A stretch of DNA of 64,000 nt, taken from Streptomyces alboflavus. GTDB taxonomy: Bacteria; Actinomycetota; Actinomycetes; Streptomycetales; Streptomycetaceae. Made by a program: the position numbers and the translations under genes. Below are positions 52,226 to 61,116 of the stretch, one piece after another. The notes under the pieces were generated by a model that saw nothing but the letters and a program-made list of their open reading frames with translations, did not search any database and was not told the origin of the DNA. The stretch's first letter is position 1, and each line of letters starts with the position of its first letter. Where the stretch lies: assembly GCF_000716675.1 (NCBI RefSeq), contig NZ_JNXT01000008.1, positions 124,001-188,000 of the forward strand. The letters are read 5' to 3'.

Positions 52226-54014
52226 TCCGGGCTTGCCTGTTGTGGGTGCGCAGGAACACGACAGTGTTGAGGGTGGAGTCGAGAAAATAGTCTTCAGCGC
52301 GCATCTGTTCGGGCTGCAGACTGTCCGCGAGCGCGGTCATGTCGAGGATGCCGAGATCGACCAGCGGGGACTGTGCACACAATGCACGCAAGTACGACCA
52401 GTGGGCCCGCAGGCCTCTCACACCTTGTGTGGTTCCGTTCGTCTTTGTGGTGCGGGAGAGGAAATCGGCCGGCAACTTGTCGCGCATCGCCGTCTTCATC
52501 AGTGGTTTGAACTCCATCGGCGTGTCGCGTTCTTCGTGACGGACAGCGAACGCCGCTTCGACGACCCGATCGTCGAAGAAGGGTGCCTCGTAGGGCACTC
52601 CTAGGTCGGCTGCGAACTGCTGGGCGCCACGGACAAGATTTGTTCCGCCGCGTACTACGTTCAGTTCGTCGTGTCGTGCCCGGTCCGGGCCGAGCGGAAC
52701 CACTTCCTCGGCTATTTCCGCGACTCTCCTGCTGATCAACGTGATCGCGTGGCGGGTGAGCCAGCGCGGCAGTCTTATCGGAACGTCCCATTCGAGCGTG
52801 CTTGGACTTCGTTCGCCGCGCCCGAGCCGTATGTCCCCTGCCATCCGGCGGAACCACCGGCCATACGACTCCGCGATGAGTAGTTCGCGGACAACGGGTC
52901 TCATCGGCCTGCCCATGAGCAGGCCATGGGTACGGGCTCGTCGCCATCCCAGCCATGGATACCGACGGAAGATCGTGTGGTCCCACACCGGGCGGCCTTG
53001 CAGCAGGTGGTCCCCACCCAGACCATTGACGCACAGGCGGGCACCTCTGCCGACGGCTTCTCGCACGATGTGCTCGACGCGCGGCGAGGCCAAGTACGCC
53101 TGGGTCGGCTCGTCCAGCCGTACGGTGAAGTCGACCATGCCGTCGAAGAACTGCGGCATGTCGTCGGTCGAATACGTCTCGTGCCGCACCTGCGGCATGC
53201 AGGGCAAGGCACGGCGAGCCCACAGCAGGTCCTCACGACCGCCGGGGTCGTCGTTGTATCCGGTGCCGGCCAGTATCTCGGCCGGTCCTTGAGCAGCCAG
53301 ACAGCACAACGGCGTGGAATCCAGACCGCCGGACAGATCACAGTAAACCCTGCCGCCCCCGCGGGTTCGTACGCTCACGGCGGCCTCGAGCGCGCTGCGG
53401 AACGCGATCGCTCCTTCCGCCAAGGACAGCAGTGGCTCGGGCCGCCGCCACCACGGCACCGTTCGCGAGCCCCTGTCGGAAAGCAGCAGATATCTCTCTG
53501 GCTCGACCGGGGTGACCCCTCGCCACAAGGGCTCCTCGCGAAGCGGATGCGGCAGAGTCTGCAGGAGACGCAGCGCCAACGTGACCTCATTGAACTCGAA
53601 ATCACCCAGGGCGGCCAGCACATCGGCCCGATCAGACGCAAGGGTGACGCCATCCACGACGGCGTGAAAGACCCGTCTGAGCCCCGACGCCGAGCCCTGC
53701 ACACGAAGCCGGTCACCATCGGTCGCGACCAGGTGAAAACTCCCGGCGAGCCGGTGAACGAATGCATCCAGGTTCCGCACATCGCCCGCGCGGTCGAGGC
53801 CCTGCCGCAGCTCGTCCTCGGTCGCCGACGAACAGCCGATCACCGCGCCCCGCAAGGCCCCGGTCTCGCCGGTCACGATCTGTGCCGGGTGGGTCCGCGC
53901 GATCAGCATCGGCCGCCCGGACGGGTAACGCACAACCTGATGTGTCGCCGTGTCAAACCGTTCCGCGACGTGACTCGCCCTTGCACTGTCCGGAAAGACA
54001 ACGAAGAACCACAT
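52194..54014 (-). CDS. Lasso peptide macrolactam synthetase (C, asparagine synthetase-like)
   Basis: The 606-residue protein is the ATP-dependent lasso cyclase: an inactive glutaminase-like N-terminal half and an asparagine-synthetase domain with the PP-loop SGGLDS at residues 228-233. It adenylates the ring Glu side chain and joins it to the core N-terminus. The ATG at 54014 follows a GAGAGGG site. It is the first gene of the lasso operon. Codons such as TTG, AAC and GAA are commoner than in flanking genes, consistent with transfer. Confidence 0.9.
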   Translation of the reverse strand: MWFFVVFPDSARASHVAERFDTATHQVVRYPSGRPMLIARTHPAQIVTGETGALRGAVIGCSSATEDELRQGLDRAGDVRNLDAFVHRLAGSFHLVATDGDRLRVQGSASGLRRVFHAVVDGVTLASDRADVLAALGDFEFNEVTLALRLLQTLPHPLREEPLWRGVTPVEPERYLLLSDRGSRTVPWWRRPEPLLSLAEGAIAFRSALEAAVSVRTRGGGRVYCDLSGGLDSTPLCCLAAQGPAEILAGTGYNDDPGGREDLLWARRALPCMPQVRHETYSTDDMPQFFDGMVDFTVRLDEPTQAYLASPRVEHIVREAVGRGARLCVNGLGGDHLLQGRPVWDHTIFRRYPWLGWRRARTHGLLMGRPMRPVVRELLIAESYGRWFRRMAGDIRLGRGERSPSTLEWDVPIRLPRWLTRHAITLISRRVAEIAEEVVPLGPDRARHDELNVVRGGTNLVRGAQQFAADLGVPYEAPFFDDRVVEAAFAVRHEERDTPMEFKPLMKTAMRDKLPADFLSRTTKTNGTTQGVRGLRAHWSYLRALCAQSPLVDLGILDMTALADSLQPEQMRAEDYFLDSTLNTVVFLRTHNRQARNESERRDAIT

Positions 54015-54213
54015 CGTGCCAGCCCTCTCTTAAGTGACTGCGTACCGCCCAAGCGCTGCGGGAAGCGACTCCGTGAGTCCGGTGCCCAAGCAAGCGGATC
54101 GGCGAGTGCACTGCCCTCCGGGAGTACAGCTTCAAGGTGCCGTCAACGCCCACGAGTTGTCGTTGCTTATACGTGCAGCGGACTTGCCCATTCGCGCACA
54201 CCGGACAGTTCAC
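53953..54213 (-). CDS. Possible zinc-ribbon gene remnant
   Basis: A GTG at 54213, with GGAGG just upstream, opens an 86-codon frame starting NCPVCANGQVRC, half of a zinc ribbon. Codons such as AAT, CAA, CGA and TAT are unusual here. The frame runs into the start of the lasso cyclase gene. A complete second Cys pair is missing, so it is probably a remnant or chance. Confidence 0.25.
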   Translation of the reverse strand: MNCPVCANGQVRCTYKQRQLVGVDGTLKLYSRRAVHSPIRLLGHRTHGVASRSAWAVRSHLREGWHDVVLRCLSGQCKGESRRGTV

Positions 54214-54249
54214 CGGCCTCCATCTGCGCGGGCCGGAGACAAGAACACC

Positions 54250-54696
54250 CCCAGCCGCCCTCCCGCGTTCCGCCCACTGGCTACCCTCACCCCGAACCAG
54301 TACGACCTGGGCCGGGAGGCCGTCGTCGCCTACGACGGCGACCGGCCCGCAGGCTTCGCCTACTGCAGTCCGCTCGGCCCCGCCACGCGATGGTGGTCGA
54401 CCATGACGACGCCGCTCCCCGAGGGTTACACCGACGAGGACGGCACCCGCACCCTCGCGCTCAACGAGATCGCCGTCCGGCGGGACTGGCGGGGCACGGG
54501 TCTGGCGCGGCGCATCCACGAGGAGCTGCTGAGCGACCGTCAGGAGAAGCGCGTCATGCTCCTGGTGAACCCGGCACCGAGTGACGGCAAGGTCCAGAAG
54601 CTGTCCGAGCAGTGGGGGTACGAGCCAGTCGGCACCCAGCAGCCTTTCCCCGACTCCCCGGTCATGACCGCCATGACGCGGTCCCTTCGCTCCTGA
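54250..54696 (+). pseudogene. GNAT acetyltransferase, 5'-truncated
   Basis: The last two thirds of a GNAT domain are readable: VAYDGDRPAGFAYCSPLG, LALNEIAVRRDWRGTGLARRIHEELL (acetyl-CoA motif A) and LSEQWGYEPVG. The first strand and helix are missing, and the frame upstream of 54250 reads unrelated sequence of different codon use. The break coincides with the edge of the lasso cluster. The 3' end overlaps the PhyH-type gene on the other strand. It could still be expressed from an internal start but would lack part of the fold. Confidence 0.6.
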
Positions 54697-55666
54697 ACGT
54701 GGACCGGCGCACGCCGACCACCGGGTTGAGCGGCGACGCGGCCAACTCCCCGGGGCGGACACCGGGAACGAAGTCCGTCCACACGCCGCTCATGGCGGTC
54801 GGTTCGGCGATGATGCGGGTGCCGTCCGCGTAGTACGTGGAGGACAGCACCCGCCGGGGCGCCGTGGTCCGGTTGGCGCCGGCGGTGTGGAAGCAGTCGA
54901 CGGCGTGGAAGGAGACCTCGCCCGCCGAGAACGGTGTCGCGTCGGGCCGCACGCCCGCCGCGCGGAGGCGTGCGGTGACCAGCTCGTCGAACGAACGCTC
55001 CTGCGGCGACGCCGACAGGGATCCCAGGGCGCCGGTCGCGTCCTGCCGGGACACGCACGCCAGCGGCCCCATCCCGTCGGGGATGTCCCGCAACGGGATC
55101 CAGGAGGTGACGACGGCGGTGGAGTCGAGCGGATAGTGATCGCTGTCGCGATGCCAGGGAGTGCGGCCGCAACCGGACTCCTTGGACAGGATGTTGTCGT
55201 GGTACAGCCGCACCGCGTCGACGTCGAGCAGCCGTGCCGCGATGTCACCGAGCCGCGGCGACATCGCCACGCTCCGCATCAACGGGTCGGTCAGCCACAG
55301 CTGTTCCAGCGCGAGGAACCGCCCTGGTCTCTCCAGGCCGTGGGCGGCCTCGATCAACCGGTCCGCGCGCTCCGCCAGCGCCGCCACCACGGCCGACGCC
55401 AGTACGTCGGCCAGCCGCACGAACCCGTGACGGCCGAAGAAGCCGACGGCCTCCTCGGTGAGCGGGTACGGTGCCGCGAGCGCCTGCTCGACCTCGCGGT
55501 CTGACGCAGGGGCCACGGCCACCGGACGCGGGGCGCTCGCGAGGCGCGTCAGGTCGGGGCCGGAGCCGGCGGCCAGTGATATGTACCAGTCCCACCACTC
55601 CTGATCGTCCCCCACCCACGGGGAGTAAGGCCGAACGCTCTGGCCCAGGTGCTCCGGCGATCGCAT
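54662..55666 (-). CDS. Phytanoyl-CoA dioxygenase family protein (PhyH)
   Basis: The 334-residue protein has the Fe(II)/2-oxoglutarate facial triad: HRD in RTPWHRDSDHYPLD and the distal His in VDCFHTAGANRTTAPRR, with the Arg that binds 2-oxoglutarate close by. TSWIPLRDIPDGMGPLACVSRQD is typical of PhyH enzymes, which hydroxylate or halogenate small molecules. No biosynthetic partner is obvious; the adjacent lasso genes do not usually need such an enzyme. The ATG at 55666 follows a GGGAG site. Confidence 0.85.
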   Translation of the reverse strand: MRSPEHLGQSVRPYSPWVGDDQEWWDWYISLAAGSGPDLTRLASAPRPVAVAPASDREVEQALAAPYPLTEEAVGFFGRHGFVRLADVLASAVVAALAERADRLIEAAHGLERPGRFLALEQLWLTDPLMRSVAMSPRLGDIAARLLDVDAVRLYHDNILSKESGCGRTPWHRDSDHYPLDSTAVVTSWIPLRDIPDGMGPLACVSRQDATGALGSLSASPQERSFDELVTARLRAAGVRPDATPFSAGEVSFHAVDCFHTAGANRTTAPRRVLSSTYYADGTRIIAEPTAMSGVWTDFVPGVRPGELAASPLNPVVGVRRSTFRSEGTASWRS

Positions 55667-55761
55667 GACGCTCCCTCTCGAACGCTCAAGCCCGTTCTGG
55701 AGCCGCGGCGGCAGCGGCGCCTCGATCCCTGCCCGAAGTGCGTCGGGGCCATGCCTGGCCC

Positions 55762-56373
55762 CTACACCTCACGCATGATCCTCGCCCGCACGTCCTCGGG
55801 TCCGACCACCACGAGCGTGACGTTCCGCTTCCGGGGCCGCACCACGGACACCGCTCCCCGGGCACCTGACACGTCGAGGGCGCCCGGGACGTCGTACGTG
55901 ACGACCATGGCCCGCTCGCCGCACGACAACTGAGCCCTGGCCGACCGGCGTTCGTGGCCGGACGTGGACGACCGGGCGTAGGGCCCGCCGGGCAGGCTGT
56001 CCGTCGACGCGTCGCTGTCGTCCTTCGGCCACGCGGTCCTCAGGCTGAAGCGCCCCGCTTTGGGGGCGTCGACGACCAGGGCGCAGGCTTCGGCGTCCAC
56101 GTACGCGACGAGACGGTCTTTCCCGAGCCGCACCTCCGCGACGGGGCGGGTCCCCCGGGGCACCTCTCCGGGGTCATCCCCTCCCGACTCGCCGAGAGGG
56201 TCGCCGCTCACCGGGATCTCCGGCAGCTCCTGCAGGGGCGCGGGGCGCGGTTGAGCCGCCCGGCTCTCGTGGCCGTCATCGCGACCGTTGCCGTCATTGC
56301 CGTCCGCGGTGCAAGCCGCGGCGGTCAGCGACAAGGCGAGGGCTGCGGTCACGGCCGTCCGGAAAGATCCCAT
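55762..56373 (-). CDS. Hypothetical lipoprotein
   Basis: The 203-residue product starts best at the ATG at 56373, giving a short lipoprotein signal (SFRTAVTAALALSLTAAAC). A low-complexity acidic linker follows, then a compact domain with VRLGKDRLVAYVDAEACALVVDAPKAGRFS. An alternative GTG at 56418 adds 15 residues before the signal. The family is not recognised. It is likely anchored outside the membrane. Confidence 0.65.
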   Translation of the reverse strand: MGSFRTAVTAALALSLTAAACTADGNDGNGRDDGHESRAAQPRPAPLQELPEIPVSGDPLGESGGDDPGEVPRGTRPVAEVRLGKDRLVAYVDAEACALVVDAPKAGRFSLRTAWPKDDSDASTDSLPGGPYARSSTSGHERRSARAQLSCGERAMVVTYDVPGALDVSGARGAVSVVRPRKRNVTLVVVGPEDVRARIMREV

Positions 56374-56451
56374 CACCAGCGCGACCCTACCCTGCCGTGC
56401 TCTGACCTGCGCATTCACGCATCTGAAGCCCCCTCACCGCCCACCCAGGAG

Positions 56452-57324
56452 CTATCGCGGGCCGCCGGACCCCGCCACGGCACTCGCCAGCCCGGCCAGC
56501 GCCGCCGCCTCCTCGCTGCCCTCGGCCGCGCTGAAGACATGCACGACGAGGCCCGTCTCGCCCGGCTCGGCCGGTACGTGCAGGGTCTCGAAGTCCAGGG
56601 TGAGGAGGCCGGCCCGCGGGTGGTGGAGGCGTTTGCGGCCCGCCGTGCACATCACCACCTCGCCGGTGCCCCAGATGCGGCGGAAGTCGGCGCTCCGCTC
56701 GGACAGTTCGGTGATCAGGGCGGCGAGTTCCGTGTCGTCGGGGTAGCGCCCGGCGGCGACGCGGAGCTGGCCCACGGCCTCGGCCGCGCGGTCCTCCCAC
56801 TCCGGGTGCACGGTGTGGGAGGCGGGGTCGAGGAAGAGGAAGCGGGCGTTGTTCGGGTCCCGGCGGGCCGGGTCGCCGAGGCCGCCGACGAGTTCGGCGC
56901 CGAGGGCGTTGAAGGCCACCACGTCGAGGCGGTGGTTCGTGGCGAACACCGGGAAGTGGGTGAGGGAGTCGAGGAGGCGCTGGAGCAGCGGGCTGACCCT
57001 GACCCTGGGCACGGGTCCGCGCCGGGTCCCGGCGAGGGTGTCGAGGTGCTTGCGCTCCGCCGTGTCGAGGCCTAGCGCTCCGGCGAGCGCGTCGAGGACC
57101 TCGGGCGACGGCTGGGTGGCCCGGCCCTGTTCCAGACGGACGTAGTAGTCGACGCTGATCCCGGCGAGCTGCGCCAACTCCTCGCGGCGCAGCCCGCGGA
57201 CCCGGCGGCGACGGCCCCCGGCGATCCCGACGTGCTCCGGCGCGACGCGCCCCCGGCGGGCCCGCAGAAAGCCGCCAAGCGCCCGCTCGGCGTCACCGAC
57301 CCCCTCGATCCTGTCGGGGCCCAT
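56452..57324 (-). CDS. XRE/MmyB-family transcriptional regulator
   Basis: The 290-residue protein has a helix-turn-helix (RRRRVRGLRREELAQLAGISVDYYVRLEQGRATQPSPEVLDALAGALGL) and the MmyB-like ligand domain (FPVFATNHRLDVVAFNALGAELVG, WGTGEVVMCTAGRKRLHHPRAGLLTLDFETL), which binds fatty-acid-like ligands in characterised members. The ATG at 57324 has an AGGGA site. It is divergent from the NAD(P)H oxidoreductase gene, a common pairing in Streptomyces, and probably controls it. Confidence 0.85.
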   Translation of the reverse strand: MGPDRIEGVGDAERALGGFLRARRGRVAPEHVGIAGGRRRRVRGLRREELAQLAGISVDYYVRLEQGRATQPSPEVLDALAGALGLDTAERKHLDTLAGTRRGPVPRVRVSPLLQRLLDSLTHFPVFATNHRLDVVAFNALGAELVGGLGDPARRDPNNARFLFLDPASHTVHPEWEDRAAEAVGQLRVAAGRYPDDTELAALITELSERSADFRRIWGTGEVVMCTAGRKRLHHPRAGLLTLDFETLHVPAEPGETGLVVHVFSAAEGSEEAAALAGLASAVAGSGGPR

Positions 57325-57581
57325 CCGTCCCTGACCCACGGCGCCCCCGGCGCTCGCGCCGTCCACAGCCCCCACCGCGCTCACGCGGACCACCGCCGCG
57401 CCGCCGTCGGCCTTCGCACCACCGCGGACGCGTTCCTCCACCAGGTCCCGTTCCCCCACCAAGTCCATGGGATCAAGTATGCGCGCCGCGCCCCAGGTGG
57501 TCCTCCCAGTACCAGGACAGCGAATCCGCTGGTTGAACAGGGTTCTGGCTGCCCCGCCAAAGCCCCGGCACCGTAGTCCTC

Positions 57582-58391
57582 ATGAACGCGACCACGCCGC
57601 CCCCGCCCTCCACGCCGTCCACCCCGCAGAAGATCCTCATCGTCAGCGCCCACCCGGAGGGCGACTCGCTCAACGCCTCCCTCACCGACTTCGCGGCCGG
57701 CCACCTCCGCACGGCGGGCCACGAGGTGCGGGTCTCCGACCTGTACGCGATGAAGTGGAAGGCGACCGTCGACGCCGACGACTTCCCCGACCTCGCGGCG
57801 GACGGGCGGCTGCACGTGATGGCGGCCTCCCAGGAGGCCACGCTCACGGGGCGCCTCACGGCGGACGTCGCGGCCGAGCAGGAGAAGGTGCGCTGGGCGG
57901 ACGCCGTCATCCTCCAGTTCCCGATGTGGTGGTTCGGTCCCCCGGCCATCCTCAAGGGCTGGATCGACCGGGTGTTCACCGCCGGGTTCGGCTACGGCCC
58001 GAAGGTGCCCCCGCCCTACAGCGAGGGCCCCCTTGCGGGACGCCGCGCCCTGGTGTCGGTGACGGCCGGGGCGCGGGAGACGTCGTTCTCCGACCGGGGC
58101 ATCCACGGCCGTCTCGCGGACGTGCTCTACCCGGTGCAGCACGGTCTTTTCTGGTTCACCGGCATGGCGCCCGTCGAGCCGTTCGCGGTGTTCGGCGCGA
58201 ACGACCTGCCCGCGGAGCGGTTCGAGACGGCGAAGCGGGAGTACGCCCGGCGTCTCGACGGCCTGTTCAGGGACGAGCCGGTGCCGTTCCGCACCCTGGT
58301 GGGAGGCGACTACGACCACGACATGCGGCTGCTTCCGGGGGTGGAGGCGCCGGGGACGAGCGGCTTGGACCTGCATGTCCGGCCCAGCTGA
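57582..58391 (+). CDS. NAD(P)H-dependent quinone oxidoreductase (flavodoxin-like fold)
   Basis: The 269-residue flavoprotein has ILIVSAHPEGDSLNASL at the start (phosphate loop of flavodoxin-like quinone reductases) and LQFPMWWFGPPAILKGWIDRVFTAGFGYG, the hallmark of the NQO1/KefF group. It reduces quinones by two electrons with NAD(P)H. The start is the ATG at 57582; the divergent MmyB-type regulator begins at 57324, leaving a 257-bp control region. Confidence 0.88.
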   Translation: MNATTPPPPSTPSTPQKILIVSAHPEGDSLNASLTDFAAGHLRTAGHEVRVSDLYAMKWKATVDADDFPDLAADGRLHVMAASQEATLTGRLTADVAAEQEKVRWADAVILQFPMWWFGPPAILKGWIDRVFTAGFGYGPKVPPPYSEGPLAGRRALVSVTAGARETSFSDRGIHGRLADVLYPVQHGLFWFTGMAPVEPFAVFGANDLPAERFETAKREYARRLDGLFRDEPVPFRTLVGGDYDHDMRLLPGVEAPGTSGLDLHVRPS

Positions 58392-58394
58392 CGC

Positions 58395-59684
58395 TCACCC
58401 GGCGTCGGCGACCAGCTTCTCGTACCCGACGAGGCGGACGCAGGTGGCGACCCCGTGAATGATCTGCTCGACCTCCGCCAGGTCCGGGTAGCTGGGGCTG
58501 ATCCGGATGACGCTGTCCTTCGGGTCCTGTCCGTAGGGGTGCGTGGCGCCCGCGGGCGTCAGGGCGATGCCCGCCTCCTTGGCGCGGCGCACGACGTCGC
58601 GGGCGCAGCCCTCGGGGACGTTCAGGACGATGAAGTAGCCGCCCTTGGGCGTGGACCAGGTGGCGAGGCCGGTACCGCCGAGCTCCTTGGCGAAGCCCTG
58701 CAGGACGGCGTCGAACTTGGGGCGCAGCAGCGCGCGGTGCTCGCGCATGTGGGCGCGGACGCCGTCGGCGTCCCGCAGGAACAGCGCGTGGCGGAGCTGG
58801 TTGATCTTGTCGGGGCCGATGGAGCGCTTGGCGTTGCGCCCGCGCAGCCAGGCGACGTTGGCGGGCGACGAGCCGAAGAAGGCGACGCCCGCGCCGGCCA
58901 GGGTGATCTTCGAGGTGGAGCCGAAGACGAAGGCCCGGTCCGGGTTCCCGGCCTCGGCGCAGGCGGCGAGGACGTCGGCGACCTCGGGCTCCTCGTCGGT
59001 GAGGTGGTGCACCGCGTAGGCGTTGTCCCAGAAGATCCGGAAGTCCGGCGCGGCGGTGCGCATCGAGGCGAGCCCGCGCACGACCTCGTCGCTGTAGCAG
59101 GTGCCGTCGGGGTTGCTGTACTTGGGCACGCACCAGATGCCCTTGATCGCGGGGTCGGCGGCCACGAGGCGCTCCACCTCGGCGAGGTCGGGGCCCGCGG
59201 CGGTCATCGGGACGGGGATCATGTCGATGCCGTAGCGCTCGCACAGCGCGAAGTGCCGGTCGTAGCCGGGGACGGGGCACAGGAACGCGATCCGCTCCTC
59301 GTCGGCCCAGCGCCGCTCCGCGCCGGGCAGGGTGCCGAGGAGGGCGTGCACGATGCAGTCGTGCATCAGCTCCAGGCTGGAGTTGCCGACGGCGAGGAGC
59401 TGGTCGACCGGGGTCTGGAGGAATCCGCTGAAGATCTCGCGCAGTTCCCGCAGTCCGTCGGGGCTGCCGTAGTTGCGGCAGTCGGTCCCGTCGGCCGCGG
59501 TGTACCGGTCGCCGGGCAGGCTCAGGAGGTCCGCGGCGAGGTCGAGCTGCCGGGGCGAGGGCTTGCCGCGCGTCAGGTCGAGGGCGAGCCCCTGGCCGAG
59601 CAGGTCGGCGTAGTCGCGCCGGGCCTCCTCCAGGCGTACAGCCGGCGGGACGGAGTCGGCGGGCACCTGCGCGGTCGTGGTCAT
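58395..59684 (-). CDS. PLP-dependent class I/II aminotransferase
   Basis: The 429-residue protein has the class I/II aminotransferase layout: RNYGSPDGLRELREIF, NSSLELMHDCIVHALLG, WCVPKYSNPDGTCYS, FWDNAYAVHHL and the PLP-binding Lys in FVFGSTSKITLAGAGVAF; RISPSYPD ends the C-terminal domain with the carboxylate-binding Arg. The ATG at 59684 has a GAGGAAGAAG site. The substrate amino acid is not known. It converges on the quinone reductase gene. Confidence 0.88.
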   Translation of the reverse strand: MTTTAQVPADSVPPAVRLEEARRDYADLLGQGLALDLTRGKPSPRQLDLAADLLSLPGDRYTAADGTDCRNYGSPDGLRELREIFSGFLQTPVDQLLAVGNSSLELMHDCIVHALLGTLPGAERRWADEERIAFLCPVPGYDRHFALCERYGIDMIPVPMTAAGPDLAEVERLVAADPAIKGIWCVPKYSNPDGTCYSDEVVRGLASMRTAAPDFRIFWDNAYAVHHLTDEEPEVADVLAACAEAGNPDRAFVFGSTSKITLAGAGVAFFGSSPANVAWLRGRNAKRSIGPDKINQLRHALFLRDADGVRAHMREHRALLRPKFDAVLQGFAKELGGTGLATWSTPKGGYFIVLNVPEGCARDVVRRAKEAGIALTPAGATHPYGQDPKDSVIRISPSYPDLAEVEQIIHGVATCVRLVGYEKLVADAG

Positions 59685-59783
59685 GCGGGCTTCTTCCTCG
59701 GGGACGGTCGTACGGCATCCGGGGCACCAGGGGCGTCCGCGGGCCGTCGGGCCGGCGGACCGGCGGAGGACACCGTTCTTCGC

Positions 59784-59808
59784 GGGCGGCGCCGCGCGGG
59801 CGCCGCCC
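59784..59808. terminator. Strong hairpin downstream of serine hydrolase gene
   Basis: GGGCGGCGCC and GGCGCCGCCC form a perfect 10-bp stem with a GCGCG loop, about 70 bases after the serine hydrolase stop and 100 bases upstream of the aminotransferase start. No T-run follows, as is usual for Streptomyces terminators. Confidence 0.6.
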
Positions 59809-59877
59809 CTGGTCGGTCCCATCATGGCCCCTGCCCGCCGGATACGGACTCCTGTTCCAAGGACCGGACGGTCGCCG

Positions 59878-61116
59878 TCAGCGTCGCAGCGCCCGGTCCA
59901 CGAGCCGGAGCGCCGCCCTGGCCTGCGCCTCCCCCCGTTCGTCGGTCCGCAGCGTGAAGGCGGCGACGGTCGCGGCGCGGCTGCCGTCCGCCGTGACGCC
60001 GCTCTCTGAGACGATCCCGAGGTGGGTGCCGCCGTGGAACCAGACGCCCTCGTCCCGGCCCCGCGCGGACCGACCACCACCGGACCCGCCGCCGCCCGGC
60101 CGCCACGCGATGCCCATGCCGTAGCGCACGCCGTCGGCCTGGATCCAGTCGGGGGCCGCCACGGTCTGCTTCATCGCGGCCAGTTGGGGCCGGCGCAGCA
60201 GCCGGCCGCCGAGCAGCGCGCGCAGGAACACGGCGAGGTCGTGGGTGGTGCTGATGATGCCGCCGTCCGCGCCGCCGCCGGTGGCGAGGGAGGTGTCGGT
60301 CAGCCGGGCGCCGCCGGGGAACTGGGTGTAGGCGGTCGCGGTCGGCTGCGGTACGTACGCCGAGGTGCCGGGGACCAGGGTGTGCCTGAGGCCGAGCGGA
60401 GCGATGACGCGTTCGTGGATCTCTTGGGCCCAGGGGTTCCCGGTGACCTTCTCCACGACGAGGCCCAGGAGCACGTAGTTGGTGTTGGAGTAGCCCCAGC
60501 GCTGTTCCCGCGCCGGGTCGGCGGCGTCCGGCAGCCACAGCGGCGGGCGGCTCACGGCGGCGGCCACCTGCTCGCGGGCCGGGGTGACCCGGAAGCGTCC
60601 CTTGAGGTAGCCCGCGGGCGTGAAGTCGTCCGCGCCGCCCCCGACGGCCACGTAGTCGTTGAGGCCGCTGGTGTGGCGGAGCAGGTTGGTGAGGGTGATC
60701 CTGCGGCCGTCGTTGCCGTGTCCTTCGACCAGGCCCGGCAGCCACCGGTCGACGGTGTCGTGGAGGCCGATCCTTCCCTCACCGGCCAGTTGCAGCACGA
60801 CGGTGGCGGTGAAGGGCTTGGTGTCGCTGCCGATGCGGTAGTACGCGTCCCAGGGCACCGGCCGGTCCCCCGTCAGGTCCGCCGCACCGGCCCGGGCGGT
60901 GCGGCGGCCGTGCTCGTCCTGCACCTCGGCGAGCACACCGGTGGTCCCGGTCGCGCGGATCGCGTCGACGTCGGCCTGGAGGGGGTCGCGCCCCTGGGCC
61001 GCGGCGGGGCGGGCGGTGGCGCGTACCGTACCGGTGCCCGCGATGACGGCCGTGGCGGCGGACACGACGGCGACCATGCCGCCGCGCCTGCTGAACACGG
61101 GCCCGTGGGCGCTCAT
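59878..61116 (-). CDS. Serine hydrolase, beta-lactamase/DD-carboxypeptidase type
   Basis: The 412-residue protein has an Arg-rich signal (SRRGGMVAVVSAATAVIAG) suggesting TAT or Sec export. All three active-site motifs of class C-type serine hydrolases are visible: SxxK in RIGSDTKPF, YxN in GYSNTNYVLLGLV and HxG in FHGGTHLG. It acts on wall peptides or esters outside the cell. The ATG at 61116 overlaps the stop of the upstream hydrolase gene as ATGA. Confidence 0.87.
   Translation of the reverse strand: MSAHGPVFSRRGGMVAVVSAATAVIAGTGTVRATARPAAAQGRDPLQADVDAIRATGTTGVLAEVQDEHGRRTARAGAADLTGDRPVPWDAYYRIGSDTKPFTATVVLQLAGEGRIGLHDTVDRWLPGLVEGHGNDGRRITLTNLLRHTSGLNDYVAVGGGADDFTPAGYLKGRFRVTPAREQVAAAVSRPPLWLPDAADPAREQRWGYSNTNYVLLGLVVEKVTGNPWAQEIHERVIAPLGLRHTLVPGTSAYVPQPTATAYTQFPGGARLTDTSLATGGGADGGIISTTHDLAVFLRALLGGRLLRRPQLAAMKQTVAAPDWIQADGVRYGMGIAWRPGGGGSGGGRSARGRDEGVWFHGGTHLGIVSESGVTADGSRAATVAAFTLRTDERGEAQARAALRLVDRALRR

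Noticed and set aside
54015..54240. Second lasso precursor upstream of the cyclase gene, where it is usually found
   Set aside because: All frames on the minus strand were read; none shows the Y-x2-P leader motif with Thr and a core bearing Asp or Glu at position 7-9.
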